DNA from: Runella limosa DSM 17973
Lineage (GTDB): Bacteria; Bacteroidota; Bacteroidia; Cytophagales; Spirosomataceae
DNA: 64,000 bases
Assembly (NCBI RefSeq): GCF_000482465.1
Contig: NZ_KI519420.1
Location: 186,001 to 250,000 of the forward strand
Reading direction: 5' to 3'
The notes beneath the pieces were generated by a model. It was not told the DNA's origin. It searched no databases and worked only from the letters and a program-made list of their open reading frames with translations. The number at the start of each line of letters is the position of its first letter. Positions within the stretch are counted from its first letter, which is position 1. Position numbers and translations under genes: made by a program. This document shows, piece by piece, positions 35,259 to 42,776 of the stretch.

Positions 35259-35286
35259 CTTGATTCAAAAGATTTTCGTAACTTTG
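35259..35286 (+). promoter_or_regulatory. Internal promoter before secY
   Basis: CTTG (35259-35262) is 16 nt before TAACTTTG (35279-35286), an exact -7 match. Transcription would start near 35293, leaving a short leader before the ATG at 35320. Confidence 0.65.
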
Positions 35287-35319
35287 CCTGATTTTTTACA
35301 CAGGTAAATCTAAAAACGC

Positions 35320-36633
35320 ATGAAACGGTTTATACAGACCTTAAAAAATATCTTTTCAATCGAAGAGCTTAGAAGTAGAATTCTTTATACTCTTCTATTG
35401 ATCGCGGTCTATCGCCTTGGTTCGTACATCGTACTTCCAGGTATTGATAGTGACAAGCTTGAGGTGAATAATTCAGGTCTTTTAGGCTTATTAGATACCT
35501 TCCTCGGTGGTGCATTTACGAAAGCATCTATCTTTGCGCTAGGTATTATGCCTTACATTTCTGCGTCAATTGCCATTCAGTTATTGACAATGGCGTTGCC
35601 TTACTTTCAAAAAATGCAGAAAGAAGGAGAGTCTGGACGGAAAAAACTTAATCAGATTACGCGTTTACTAACAATTTTTGTTACCATCGCACAATCGGTA
35701 AGTTATTTACAAACAACCATCTCTTCAGAAGCTCTATTGATTGATCGTGCAGCTTTCACCATTTCAGCCGTGTTTATCCTTACTGCAGGAACAATATTCT
35801 GTATGTGGTTAGGTGAACGTATCACTGACAAGGGAATTGGAAACGGAACATCAATGTTGATTATGATTGGGATTGTGTCTCGTTTCCCAAAAGCAATTGT
35901 TCAGGAAGGTGCTTCACGCGGTAGTGGTGGTTTGTTGATTTTTGTTGCAGAAATTGTTGCTCTTTTTGTAGTGGTAATGTTTGCAGTAGCATTGACTCAA
36001 GCAGTACGTCGAGTACCCATTCAGTATGCAAAACAAGTTGTTGGTAATAAAGTAATGGGCGGTCAACGTCAGTACTTACCTTTGAAACTTAACACGTCAG
36101 GAGTAATGCCAATCATTTTTGCGCAAGCATTGATGTTTATCCCATCACTAGTGGCTGGTTTGTTTGCAGAGAAAAGTGATGTGGCTAGTTCAATTGCTAC
36201 AACATTCAACGACTATACGACTTGGCAATACAATGTATTGTTTGCAACTTTGATTATTGTCTTTACTTTCTTTTATACAGCGATTGCTATCAGCCCACAA
36301 CAAATATCTGATGATATGAAGCGTGGGGGAGGCTTTATCCCAGGAGTAAAACCTGGCATTGCTACATCTGATTTCATTGCTACTGTATTAGACCGAATCA
36401 CATTGCCAGGAGGAATTTTGTTAGCAGTTGTTGCTATCTTACCATCACTTGCAAGTATGTCAGGTATGACAAGAGAGTTTTCTCAATTCTTTGGTGGAAC
36501 ATCGCTTCTTATCTTAGTAGGTGTTGTACTTGATACATTACAACAAGTAGAAAGCTACTTATTGATGAAGCACTATGAAGGCTTGATGAAGTCAGGGCGC
36601 GTGAAAGGACGTACTGAGACTGTAGCTGCCTAA
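35320..36633 (+). CDS. secY: Protein translocase subunit SecY
   Basis: The product has 437 residues with ten membrane segments. MKRFIQTLKNIFSIEELRSR is the cytoplasmic start; YRLGSYIVLPGI and FALGIMPYISASIAIQLL form TM1-2 and the plug region; the cytosolic loops contain GERITDKGIGNGTSM and RRVPIQYAKQV. SecY forms the inner-membrane channel with SecE and SecG, and supplies most of the exported proteins in this window. It has its own promoter inside the ribosomal cluster. Confidence 0.99.
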   Translation: MKRFIQTLKNIFSIEELRSRILYTLLLIAVYRLGSYIVLPGIDSDKLEVNNSGLLGLLDTFLGGAFTKASIFALGIMPYISASIAIQLLTMALPYFQKMQKEGESGRKKLNQITRLLTIFVTIAQSVSYLQTTISSEALLIDRAAFTISAVFILTAGTIFCMWLGERITDKGIGNGTSMLIMIGIVSRFPKAIVQEGASRGSGGLLIFVAEIVALFVVVMFAVALTQAVRRVPIQYAKQVVGNKVMGGQRQYLPLKLNTSGVMPIIFAQALMFIPSLVAGLFAEKSDVASSIATTFNDYTTWQYNVLFATLIIVFTFFYTAIAISPQQISDDMKRGGGFIPGVKPGIATSDFIATVLDRITLPGGILLAVVAILPSLASMSGMTREFSQFFGGTSLLILVGVVLDTLQQVESYLLMKHYEGLMKSGRVKGRTETVAA

Positions 36634-36641
36634 TAAAGAAG

Positions 36642-37436
36642 ATGATTTTTCTCAAGTCAGAAGAAGAAGTACTACTCATTAAGGAAAGTGCCCAGCTGTT
36701 AGGCAAAGCACATGCAGAAGTAGCCAAATGGATTAAACCAGGAGTGGCCACAAAGCAGCTCGATAAAGTTGCTGATGAGTTTATCAGAGACCATAAAGGA
36801 CATCCGTCATTTAAAGGTTATAATGGTTTTCCCTCGGCACTTTGTATTTCTTTGAATGATATTGTGGTTCACGGTTTTCCAAGCCAGTACCAACTAAAGG
36901 AAGGCGATGTTATTTCGATTGATTGCGGCGTAAAGTTAAATGGGTTTCATAGCGATAGTGCTTATACATATCCGATTGGGAATGTAAGTCCTGAAGTTTC
37001 AAACCTCCTTAAAAGAACAAAACAATCGCTTTATTTAGGTATTGAGCAAGCCGTTGAAGGCAAACGAGTAGGAGATATAGGATATGCTGTCCAAACCTAT
37101 GTTGAAAAGTTTGGATACGGTGTTGTAAGAGAATTAGTAGGGCATGGTGTAGGCCGAAACCTACACGAAGGACCAGAAGTTCCAAATTATGGAAAGAAAG
37201 GACAAGGCCCTAGACTAAGAGAAGGAATCGTTATTGCTATCGAACCAATGATTACACTTGGAAAACGTAACGTAGTTCAAGAAAAAGATGGTTGGACGAT
37301 TAGAACAACGGATAGAAAACCAGCGGCTCATTTTGAACATACAGTATTGGTTCGAAATGGCAAAGCTGAAATTCTTACAACGTTTAAGTATATCGAAGAA
37401 GTAACCCAAAATACGACGTTAATGGTAAGCGTCTAA
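36642..37436 (+). CDS. map: Methionine aminopeptidase, type I
   Basis: The product has 264 residues. Metal and catalytic residues are visible: His77 in VVHGFP, Asp94 in ISIDCG, Asp105 in FHSDSA, a His in VGHGVGRNLHE, and Glu in IAIEPMI and in HFEHTVLV. It removes the initiator Met from nascent proteins. There is no N-terminal zinc-finger extension, as usual in bacteria. It starts 8 nt after secY and precedes infA, the usual Bacteroidota order without adk. Confidence 0.98.
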   Translation: MIFLKSEEEVLLIKESAQLLGKAHAEVAKWIKPGVATKQLDKVADEFIRDHKGHPSFKGYNGFPSALCISLNDIVVHGFPSQYQLKEGDVISIDCGVKLNGFHSDSAYTYPIGNVSPEVSNLLKRTKQSLYLGIEQAVEGKRVGDIGYAVQTYVEKFGYGVVRELVGHGVGRNLHEGPEVPNYGKKGQGPRLREGIVIAIEPMITLGKRNVVQEKDGWTIRTTDRKPAAHFEHTVLVRNGKAEILTTFKYIEEVTQNTTLMVSV

Positions 37437-37457
37437 TTTTCCTTACCAAAAGAGTAT

Positions 37458-37676
37458 ATGGCAAAACAAGGACTCATCGAAGTTGACGGAATAATCGTAG
37501 AAGCGCTCTCAAATGCAATGTTTAGAGTACAACTCGAAAACAAGCACGAAGTAATTGCTCACATTTCCGGAAAGATGCGAATGAATTATATCAAGATTTT
37601 GCAGGGTGATCGAGTGAAATTAGAGATGTCGCCTTATGACTTATCTAAAGCTCGAATTATCTATCGGTATAAATAA
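37458..37676 (+). CDS. infA: Translation initiation factor IF-1
   Basis: The product has 72 residues, the standard length, with the S1/OB fold: [20 protein letters not shown], then [19 protein letters not shown] and [15 protein letters not shown]. It binds the A site during initiation. A 92-nt spacer with an imperfect hairpin (about 37692-37736) separates it from rpmJ. Confidence 0.99.
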   Translation: MAKQGLIEVDGIIVEALSNAMFRVQLENKHEVIAHISGKMRMNYIKILQGDRVKLEMSPYDLSKARIIYRYK

Positions 37677-37768
37677 AGGTAACAACTTGATAATAGATAG
37701 TAGGGCTTTAAGTAGTTCGTTTTGATTTTGAAAGTCCTATCGTCTAAAATCCAAAATCAAATACAAAA

Positions 37769-37885
37769 ATGAAAGTAAAAGCGTCTATTAAAAAGCGCAG
37801 TGCTGAATGTAAAGTGATTCGCCGTAAAGGTAAACTTTACGTGATCAACAAGAAAAATCCCAAGTACAAACAAAGACAAGGATAA
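37769..37885 (+). CDS. rpmJ: 50S ribosomal protein L36, cysteine-poor type
   Basis: A 38-residue frame starts at ATG 37769-37771 and ends with TAA at 37883-37885: [20 protein letters not shown], ending in PKYKQRQG. Only one Cys is present, so the CxxC...CxxxxH zinc site of the common form is lost. It is the usual neighbour of infA and rpsM. Confidence 0.95.
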   Translation: MKVKASIKKRSAECKVIRRKGKLYVINKKNPKYKQRQG

Positions 37886-37893
37886 TTTAAGAT

Positions 37894-38271
37894 ATGGCAC
37901 GTATTGCAGGTGTTGACATTCCAGACAAAAAACGTGGCGAAATCTCGCTTACTTACATCTTCGGAATTGGACGTAGCTCCGCTCGTAGAATTTTGGAAAA
38001 AGCTGGAATTAGTTACGACAAAAAAGTAGCTGAATGGTCGGACGAAGAAGCTAATGCTATTCGTGGAATCATTAATGGTGAATTTACTACTGAAGGCGCC
38101 CTTCGCTCAGAAGTTCAATTGAGCATCAAGCGCTTGATGGACATCGGTTGTTACCGTGGCTTGCGTCACCGTAAAGGTCTTCCTTTGCGTGGACAAAGAA
38201 CGAAGAACAATAGCCGTACTCGTAAAGGTAAGCGTAAGACTGTAGCGAATAAGAAGAAGGCTACGAAGTAA
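37894..38271 (+). CDS. rpsM: 30S ribosomal protein S13
   Basis: The product has 125 residues. [20 protein letters not shown], then [19 protein letters not shown] and [20 protein letters not shown] with the basic C-terminal tail are typical. It lies in the 30S head and contacts P-site tRNA. It starts 8 nt after rpmJ. Confidence 0.98.
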   Translation: MARIAGVDIPDKKRGEISLTYIFGIGRSSARRILEKAGISYDKKVAEWSDEEANAIRGIINGEFTTEGALRSEVQLSIKRLMDIGCYRGLRHRKGLPLRGQRTKNNSRTRKGKRKTVANKKKATK

Positions 38272-38278
38272 TTCATAA

Positions 38279-38343
38279 TTGTTAACTGTTGTCCGTTATT
38301 TGTTTGAAATAATGAGTAGGATAACAGATAACTGCTAACAGAT
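38279..38343 (+). other. Long imperfect hairpin in the rpsM-rpsK spacer
   Basis: An arm starting TTGTTAACTGTTGTCCGTTA (about 38279) faces an arm with GGATAACAGATAACTG and CTAACAG (about 38319-38342); 16 of 23 positions are complementary, plus G-U pairs. No T tract follows. It may be an RNA processing or protein-binding site, or a decayed palindromic repeat. Confidence 0.5.
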
Positions 38344-38356
38344 ACCGATTAAAACA

Positions 38357-38752
38357 ATGGCTCAAAATAAGCGTAAGGATAAAGCAAAAAAGCGCGTTGT
38401 ACAAGTGGAGCAAGTGGGTCAAATTCACATTAAAGCTTCCTTCAACAACATTATCATCTCAGTTACCAATTTGTCTGGTCAAGTTATCTCTTGGGGATCA
38501 GCTGGTAAAATGGGCTTTAAAGGCTCAAAGAAAAATACGCCCTATGCTGCCCAAACAGCCGCTCAAAGCTGTGCCCAAGTAGCATATGACCTTGGAATGC
38601 GTAAAGCAGAAGTGTTTGTAAAAGGACCAGGTTCTGGACGTGAGTCTGCTATCCGTACCGTACAAAACGTAGGTATTGAAGTGACTACCATCAAGGACAT
38701 TACTCCACTACCACACAATGGCTGCCGCCCTCCAAAGCGCAGAAGAGTATAA
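38357..38752 (+). CDS. rpsK: 30S ribosomal protein S11
   Basis: The product has 131 residues. The segment [20 protein letters not shown], then [20 protein letters not shown] and the C-terminal [18 protein letters not shown] are conserved. It forms part of the 30S platform. It lies between two structured spacers. Confidence 0.99.
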   Translation: MAQNKRKDKAKKRVVQVEQVGQIHIKASFNNIIISVTNLSGQVISWGSAGKMGFKGSKKNTPYAAQTAAQSCAQVAYDLGMRKAEVFVKGPGSGRESAIRTVQNVGIEVTTIKDITPLPHNGCRPPKRRRV

Positions 38753-38771
38753 TCTTTAAGATTTTATAACA

Positions 38772-38824
38772 CCGTACGAACAATCAGCAATTTGGACACT
38801 GGGGTTGCTAGATTGTTCCTACGG
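38772..38824 (+). promoter_or_regulatory. Strong hairpin before rpsD, candidate S4 autoregulatory site
   Basis: CCGTA (38772-38776), GAACAATC (38778-38785) and AGCAA (38786-38790) pair with TTGCT (38805-38809), GATTGTTC (38811-38818) and TACGG (38820-38824), giving 18 bp with one mismatch and one bulged A, around a 14-nt loop. It ends 31 nt before the rpsD ATG. S4 controls its own mRNA in E. coli and B. subtilis through structured leaders; a similar role here is inference. A short T-rich stretch follows, so weak termination is also possible. Confidence 0.55.
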
Positions 38825-38855
38825 TAATTTTTGTGTTTATTCTAAATCAATTCAC

Positions 38856-39467
38856 ATGGCACGTTATACAGGTCCGAAATCGAAGATTTCACGTCGTTTT
38901 GGTGAGGCTATCCTAGGGCCAAGCAAAGCACTTAGTAAAAAGAATTACCCTCCTGGCCAACACGGCAGAGGGCGTCGTAGCAAGAAGTCAGAATATGCAC
39001 TTCAATTGCAAGAAAAACAAAAGGTGAAATATACTTACGGTATCTTGGAGCGTCAGTTCCGTAACCTTTTCCACCGTGCAGCAGTACGTGAAGGTATCAC
39101 AGGTGAAAACTTGCTTAAACTTTGCGAAGCACGTCTTGACAATACAGTATATCGTTTAGGAATTGCTCCTACTCGCCGTGCTGCTCGTCAGTTGGTTACT
39201 CACAAACACATCACTATTGATGGCGAAGTCGTAAACGTACCTTCGTACTCGTTGCGCCCAGGCCAAGTAGTTGGCGTTCGTGAGAAATCAAAATCACTTG
39301 AAACTATCAACGATAGCATCGTAGCTCGTACAGCTGCTGCAAAACGTTTTAACTGGCTTGAGTGGGATAACGGTTTGATGGTTGGAAAGTTTGTTCAGTA
39401 CCCAGAACGTGATCAGATTCCTGAAAACGTGAACGAGCAAGCTATCGTCGAATTGTATTCGAAATAG
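38856..39467 (+). CDS. rpsD: 30S ribosomal protein S4, zinc-independent type
   Basis: From the ATG at 38856 ([19 protein letters not shown]) the product has 203 residues; an in-frame start at 38805 falls in the hairpin and is rejected. The N-terminal domain lacks the four-Cys zinc site of the C+ form. The S4 RNA-binding domain holds [20 protein letters not shown] and [21 protein letters not shown]4 starts 30S assembly and controls the alpha operon in other bacteria. A terminator-like hairpin follows. Confidence 0.98.
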   Translation: MARYTGPKSKISRRFGEAILGPSKALSKKNYPPGQHGRGRRSKKSEYALQLQEKQKVKYTYGILERQFRNLFHRAAVREGITGENLLKLCEARLDNTVYRLGIAPTRRAARQLVTHKHITIDGEVVNVPSYSLRPGQVVGVREKSKSLETINDSIVARTAAAKRFNWLEWDNGLMVGKFVQYPERDQIPENVNEQAIVELYSK

Positions 39468-39481
39468 TCTTAAATTATTCT

Positions 39482-39527
39482 ACAAAACCCTTGTGGGGTG
39501 GATTACCACGTCAAGGGTTTTGTTTTT
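39482..39527 (+). terminator. Intrinsic terminator between rpsD and rpoA
   Basis: ACAAAACCCTTG (39482-39493) is perfectly complementary to CAAGGGTTTTGT (39512-39523), and a run of T follows. It would reduce transcription into rpoA or be part of an attenuator. Confidence 0.75.
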
Positions 39528-39568
39528 GTATGTTTAGAAAAACATACTTTTTTGCGGTTAATAACCGC
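39523..39568 (+). promoter_or_regulatory. Possible weak rpoA promoter and palindrome
   Basis: TTTTTG (39523-39528) lies about 18 nt before CTTTTTTG (39547-39554), a loose fit to the -7 consensus. It is followed by the palindrome GCGGTTAATAACCGC (39554-39568), which would form the 5' end of the rpoA mRNA. Confidence 0.3.
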
Positions 39569-39598
39569 TCTTCGGACTCTAAAAAAACTGCTAATCCT

Positions 39599-40588
39599 AT
39601 GTCTATTTTAGCATTCCAAATGCCTGACAAGGTCGTAATGGAAAAAGCCGACGACTTTCACGGGTTGTTTGAGTTCAAGCCGCTGGAAAAAGGTTTCGGT
39701 GTAACAATAGGAAATGCGTTACGTCGTATCCTGCTTTCATCGCTGGAAGGCTACGCTATCATTAGCGTTCGTTTTCCAAGTGTTCTTCATGAATTCTCTT
39801 CGATTGAGGGAGTTGTTGAAGATGTTACCGAAATCATCTTGAACCTTAAAATGGTTCGTTTTAAGAAGGTTTCGGAATTGGTTGATAACAAAATCTCGGT
39901 AAGTGTGAAAAACCAATCGGTGGTAACAGCTGGCGACATCGCTAAGTTTACTTCATCGTTCCAGGTTTTGAACCCTGACCTCGTTATCTGTCACATCGAC
40001 GACCAAATGACTTTCGAAATGGAGATTATCCTTGAGAAAGGTCGTGGTTATGTTCCTGCTGACGAACCTCGTACATTGGAATTACCGATTGGTCATATTC
40101 CAATTGACGCCATTTACACACCAATCAAAAACGTTAAGTACAGCGTAGAAAATACGCGCGTAGAGCAGAAAACTGACTACGAAAAACTACTTATTGAGGT
40201 TACCACTGACGGGTCTATCCACCCAGAAGAAGCCCTCAAAGGCGCTGCTTACATCTTGATTCAACACTTTATGTTGTTCTCTGATCAAACGATGACGTTT
40301 GAAACTCAGAAGAATGACGAGGTGAGCGAAGTAGATGAAGAAATGTTGCGTATGCGTAAGTTGTTGAAAACGCCTTTGGCTGACCTCGACTTATCAGTAC
40401 GTGCTTATAACTGTCTTAAGTCGGCAGACATCAAAACCCTTGGTGATTTGGCAAGACTCGAAGTTGCTGATATGATGAAGTTCCGTAACTTCGGTAAAAA
40501 GTCATTGACTGAGTTGGAGCAATTAATTGCTGAGAAAAATTTGACGTTCGGTATGGACGTAGCGAAGTACCGCCTCGACGAAGACTAA
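39599..40588 (+). CDS. rpoA: DNA-directed RNA polymerase subunit alpha
   Basis: From the ATG at 39599 ([16 protein letters not shown]) the product has 329 residues; the longer frame from 39491 overlaps the terminator and is rejected. The N-terminal assembly domain contains [20 protein letters not shown]; the C-terminal domain (from about residue 255) contains [20 protein letters not shown] and [16 protein letters not shown]. It dimerises to start RNA polymerase assembly, and the C-terminal domain binds UP elements and activators. It is bracketed by terminators on both sides, unusual for the alpha operon. Confidence 0.99.
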   Translation: MSILAFQMPDKVVMEKADDFHGLFEFKPLEKGFGVTIGNALRRILLSSLEGYAIISVRFPSVLHEFSSIEGVVEDVTEIILNLKMVRFKKVSELVDNKISVSVKNQSVVTAGDIAKFTSSFQVLNPDLVICHIDDQMTFEMEIILEKGRGYVPADEPRTLELPIGHIPIDAIYTPIKNVKYSVENTRVEQKTDYEKLLIEVTTDGSIHPEEALKGAAYILIQHFMLFSDQTMTFETQKNDEVSEVDEEMLRMRKLLKTPLADLDLSVRAYNCLKSADIKTLGDLARLEVADMMKFRNFGKKSLTELEQLIAEKNLTFGMDVAKYRLDED

Positions 40589-40596
40589 AATCTTTC

Positions 40597-40627
40597 GACC
40601 TTTCTCTGAAATGAGAAAGGTCTTTTT
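40597..40627 (+). terminator. Intrinsic terminator between rpoA and rplQ
   Basis: GACCTTTCTC (40597-40606) pairs perfectly with GAGAAAGGTC (40613-40622) around TGAAAT, followed by five T. No clear -7 element for rplQ was found after it, so read-through may be needed. Confidence 0.85.
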
Positions 40628-40699
40628 ATGTATTGTTCAACCGGTTAGTATTCTGAAGCGCGGTTTCCGCAGCTCGAAGCTAATCAAAAACTCAAACTA

Positions 40700-41443
40700 A
40701 TGAGACACGGTAAAAAAGACAACCATTTGGGGCGTACCTCCTCACACCGTAGTGCCTTACTACGTAACATGGCTTCGTCATTGATTATCCACAAGCGTAT
40801 CGAAACTACTTTAGCGAAAGCAAAAGAACTCAAAAAATATGTTGAGCCTCTTTTGACTCGCTCTAAAGAAGATACTACGCACAACCGCCGTATCGTTTTC
40901 TCTTACATCCCTGAGAAAGAGGTTGTAAAAGAATTGTTCAGTACTGTTGCTGACAAAATCGCCAACCGTCCTGGAGGTTACACTCGTATCATCAAATTGG
41001 GTACTCGTCAAGGTGACGCTGCCGAAGTTTGTATGATTGAGTTAGTTGACTTCAACGAAACGCTTCTTGCTGCGGTTGAAGAAAAAGCAGCAAAAACACG
41101 TCGTAGCCGTCGTGGTGGTAAAAAAGCTGAAACTGAAGTAAAAGCTTCTGCACCAGTTGTGGAAGAAGTTGCTGCTGAAACAGCGGAAGTAACTGCTGCT
41201 GATGACCTTGAAATCATCGAAGGAATTGGTCCAAAAATCGCAAGCGCGCTTGTCGCGGCGGGTGTAACAACCTTTGCGCAATTGGCAGACTCAACTCCTG
41301 AAGCAATTCAAGAAATCGTATCGGCTGCGGGCATCGGCTCTAAGAGCCCTGCCACATGGCCTCAGCAAGCTGCCCTCGCTCGCGATGGTAAATTTGATGA
41401 ATTGAAAGCTTGGCAAGACGAATTAAACGGAGGCCAAGAATAA
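40700..41443 (+). CDS. rplQ: 50S ribosomal protein L17 with C-terminal helix-hairpin-helix domain
   Basis: The product has 247 residues against about 120-130 for a standard L17. Residues 1-118 are a normal L17 ([20 protein letters not shown], then [20 protein letters not shown]). A charged Ala/Glu/Lys linker follows (about 119-166), then a domain from about residue 168: [20 protein letters not shown], then [16 protein letters not shown] and [19 protein letters not shown]. This is a helix-hairpin-helix module, also seen from memory on L21 of Bacteroidota. The added domain may bind RNA or another protein on the ribosome surface near the exit tunnel. Confidence 0.96.
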   Translation: MRHGKKDNHLGRTSSHRSALLRNMASSLIIHKRIETTLAKAKELKKYVEPLLTRSKEDTTHNRRIVFSYIPEKEVVKELFSTVADKIANRPGGYTRIIKLGTRQGDAAEVCMIELVDFNETLLAAVEEKAAKTRRSRRGGKKAETEVKASAPVVEEVAAETAEVTAADDLEIIEGIGPKIASALVAAGVTTFAQLADSTPEAIQEIVSAAGIGSKSPATWPQQAALARDGKFDELKAWQDELNGGQE

Positions 41444-41490
41444 CTTTTCTCAGAATTAGTTCTATAAAATGAAGAAAAGTTGAAATACTA

Positions 41491-41523
41491 AAGGGGTTAA
41501 ACGAAAGTTTAGCCCCTTTTTTT
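41491..41523 (+). terminator. Intrinsic terminator after rplQ
   Basis: AAGGGGTTAAAC pairs with GTTTAGCCCCTT (one G-U pair) around a GAAA tetraloop, followed by a T tract. It ends the ribosomal cluster 40 nt before carA. Confidence 0.9.
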
Positions 41524-41562
41524 GGAAATTTGCAAAATAAATTATTCAACACCAACTAAAAA

Positions 41563-42663
41563 ATGGGTTCTCAACAACCAGCACTCTTACTTCTCGAAGA
41601 CGGAACAGCCCTCAGAGGGTTGGCGCTTGGCAAAATTGGTACAATGGGTGGCGAAATTTGCTTCAACACAGGTATGACTGGCTATCAGGAAATTTATACT
41701 GATCCTTCGTACTTTGGGCAAATTGTGGTCAATACCAATTCTCACATTGGTAACTACGGTGTACAGTTGGACAGCGAGGAAGAATCAAGTTCTGTAAAAA
41801 TTAGCGGGATGGTTTGTAACTCTTTCTCGCGTATTTATTCTCGCAAAACAGCTGACTTTTCGCTCCAAACGTATTTTGAAAAAGCAAATATCGTTGGAAT
41901 TAGCGAAGTGGATACCCGCCAATTGGTACGTCACGTTCGCCAACAAGGGGTAATGAACGCAATCATTTCGTCCGAAATCTTGGACGAAAAAACACTCATG
42001 GAGCACTTAAAAGAAGTGCCTAACATGGCAGGTTTGGAGTTGTCGTCGGTAGTTTCTACTAAAGTTCCTTACTTTATGGGAGATGAAACAACGGCTCAGT
42101 ACCGAATCGCGGTGATGGATTATGGTATCAAAAAAAGTATCCTTTTGAACATGACTCAGCGCGGCTGCTATTGCAAGGTGTTCCCAGCTAAAACTCCTTT
42201 TGAAGAAGTGATGGCATGGAATCCTGACGGTTTCTTTATCTCAAATGGCCCAGGCGATCCGTCGTCAATGCCGTATGCTGTCGAAACAGTTCAGAAGTTT
42301 TTGGGTACCAACAAACCCATTTTTGGAATTTGTTTGGGTCACCAAATCTTAGCGTTGGCAAGTGGAATTTCTACTTACAAAATGCACCACGGCCACCGAG
42401 GATTGAACCACCCCGTGAAAAACTTCCAAACTGGACTTTGTGAGATTACTTCACAGAACCACGGTTTTGCGGTAAGCCCAGAGGAAATCGAAGCGCATCC
42501 TGATGTTGAAGTAACGCACATCAACCTCAATGACAAAACCATTGAAGGTATTAAGCGAAAAGATAAGCCTGCATTTTCAGTACAGTATCACCCTGAAGCA
42601 TCGCCAGGCCCGCACGATTCACGCTATTTGTTCGACAACTTTATTGAGTTGTTTAAAGCATAA
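41563..42663 (+). CDS. carA: Carbamoyl-phosphate synthase small subunit
   Basis: The product has 366 residues. The N-terminal CPSase domain has LLLEDGTALRGLALG and GEICFNTGMTGYQEIYTDPS; the class I glutamine amidotransferase domain has Cys257 in GICLGHQ and His343/Glu345 in YHPEASPGP. It releases ammonia from glutamine for carbamoyl phosphate used in pyrimidine and arginine synthesis. carB is not in the window. It lies downstream of rplQ, a neighbourhood I recall from other Cytophagales, and is flanked by terminators on both sides. Confidence 0.98.
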   Translation: MGSQQPALLLLEDGTALRGLALGKIGTMGGEICFNTGMTGYQEIYTDPSYFGQIVVNTNSHIGNYGVQLDSEEESSSVKISGMVCNSFSRIYSRKTADFSLQTYFEKANIVGISEVDTRQLVRHVRQQGVMNAIISSEILDEKTLMEHLKEVPNMAGLELSSVVSTKVPYFMGDETTAQYRIAVMDYGIKKSILLNMTQRGCYCKVFPAKTPFEEVMAWNPDGFFISNGPGDPSSMPYAVETVQKFLGTNKPIFGICLGHQILALASGISTYKMHHGHRGLNHPVKNFQTGLCEITSQNHGFAVSPEEIEAHPDVEVTHINLNDKTIEGIKRKDKPAFSVQYHPEASPGPHDSRYLFDNFIELFKA

Positions 42664-42681
42664 AAAATCTAAGTAATATTC

Positions 42682-42713
42682 AAAAAACTCCCCAAGTATT
42701 TGGGGAGTTTTTT
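42682..42713 (+). terminator. Intrinsic terminator after carA
   Basis: AAAAAACTCCCC (42682-42693) pairs with GGGGAGTTTTTT (42702-42713). The symmetric A and T tracts make it efficient. Confidence 0.9.
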
Positions 42714-42776
42714 GCTTTAAAAGGCTTTTGTAAAGTGTTGACTTTTACCAGTTCACTCCTAAACACGTTTTACTTT

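Noticed and set aside
38805-38855. Longer N-terminus of S4
   Set aside because: The upstream start lies in the hairpin arm and the added residues are not part of S4; ATG at 38856 gives the universal MARYTGPK start.
39491-39598. Longer N-terminus of RpoA
   Set aside because: The extension is encoded by the terminator hairpin and its T run; the ATG at 39599 matches the usual alpha start.
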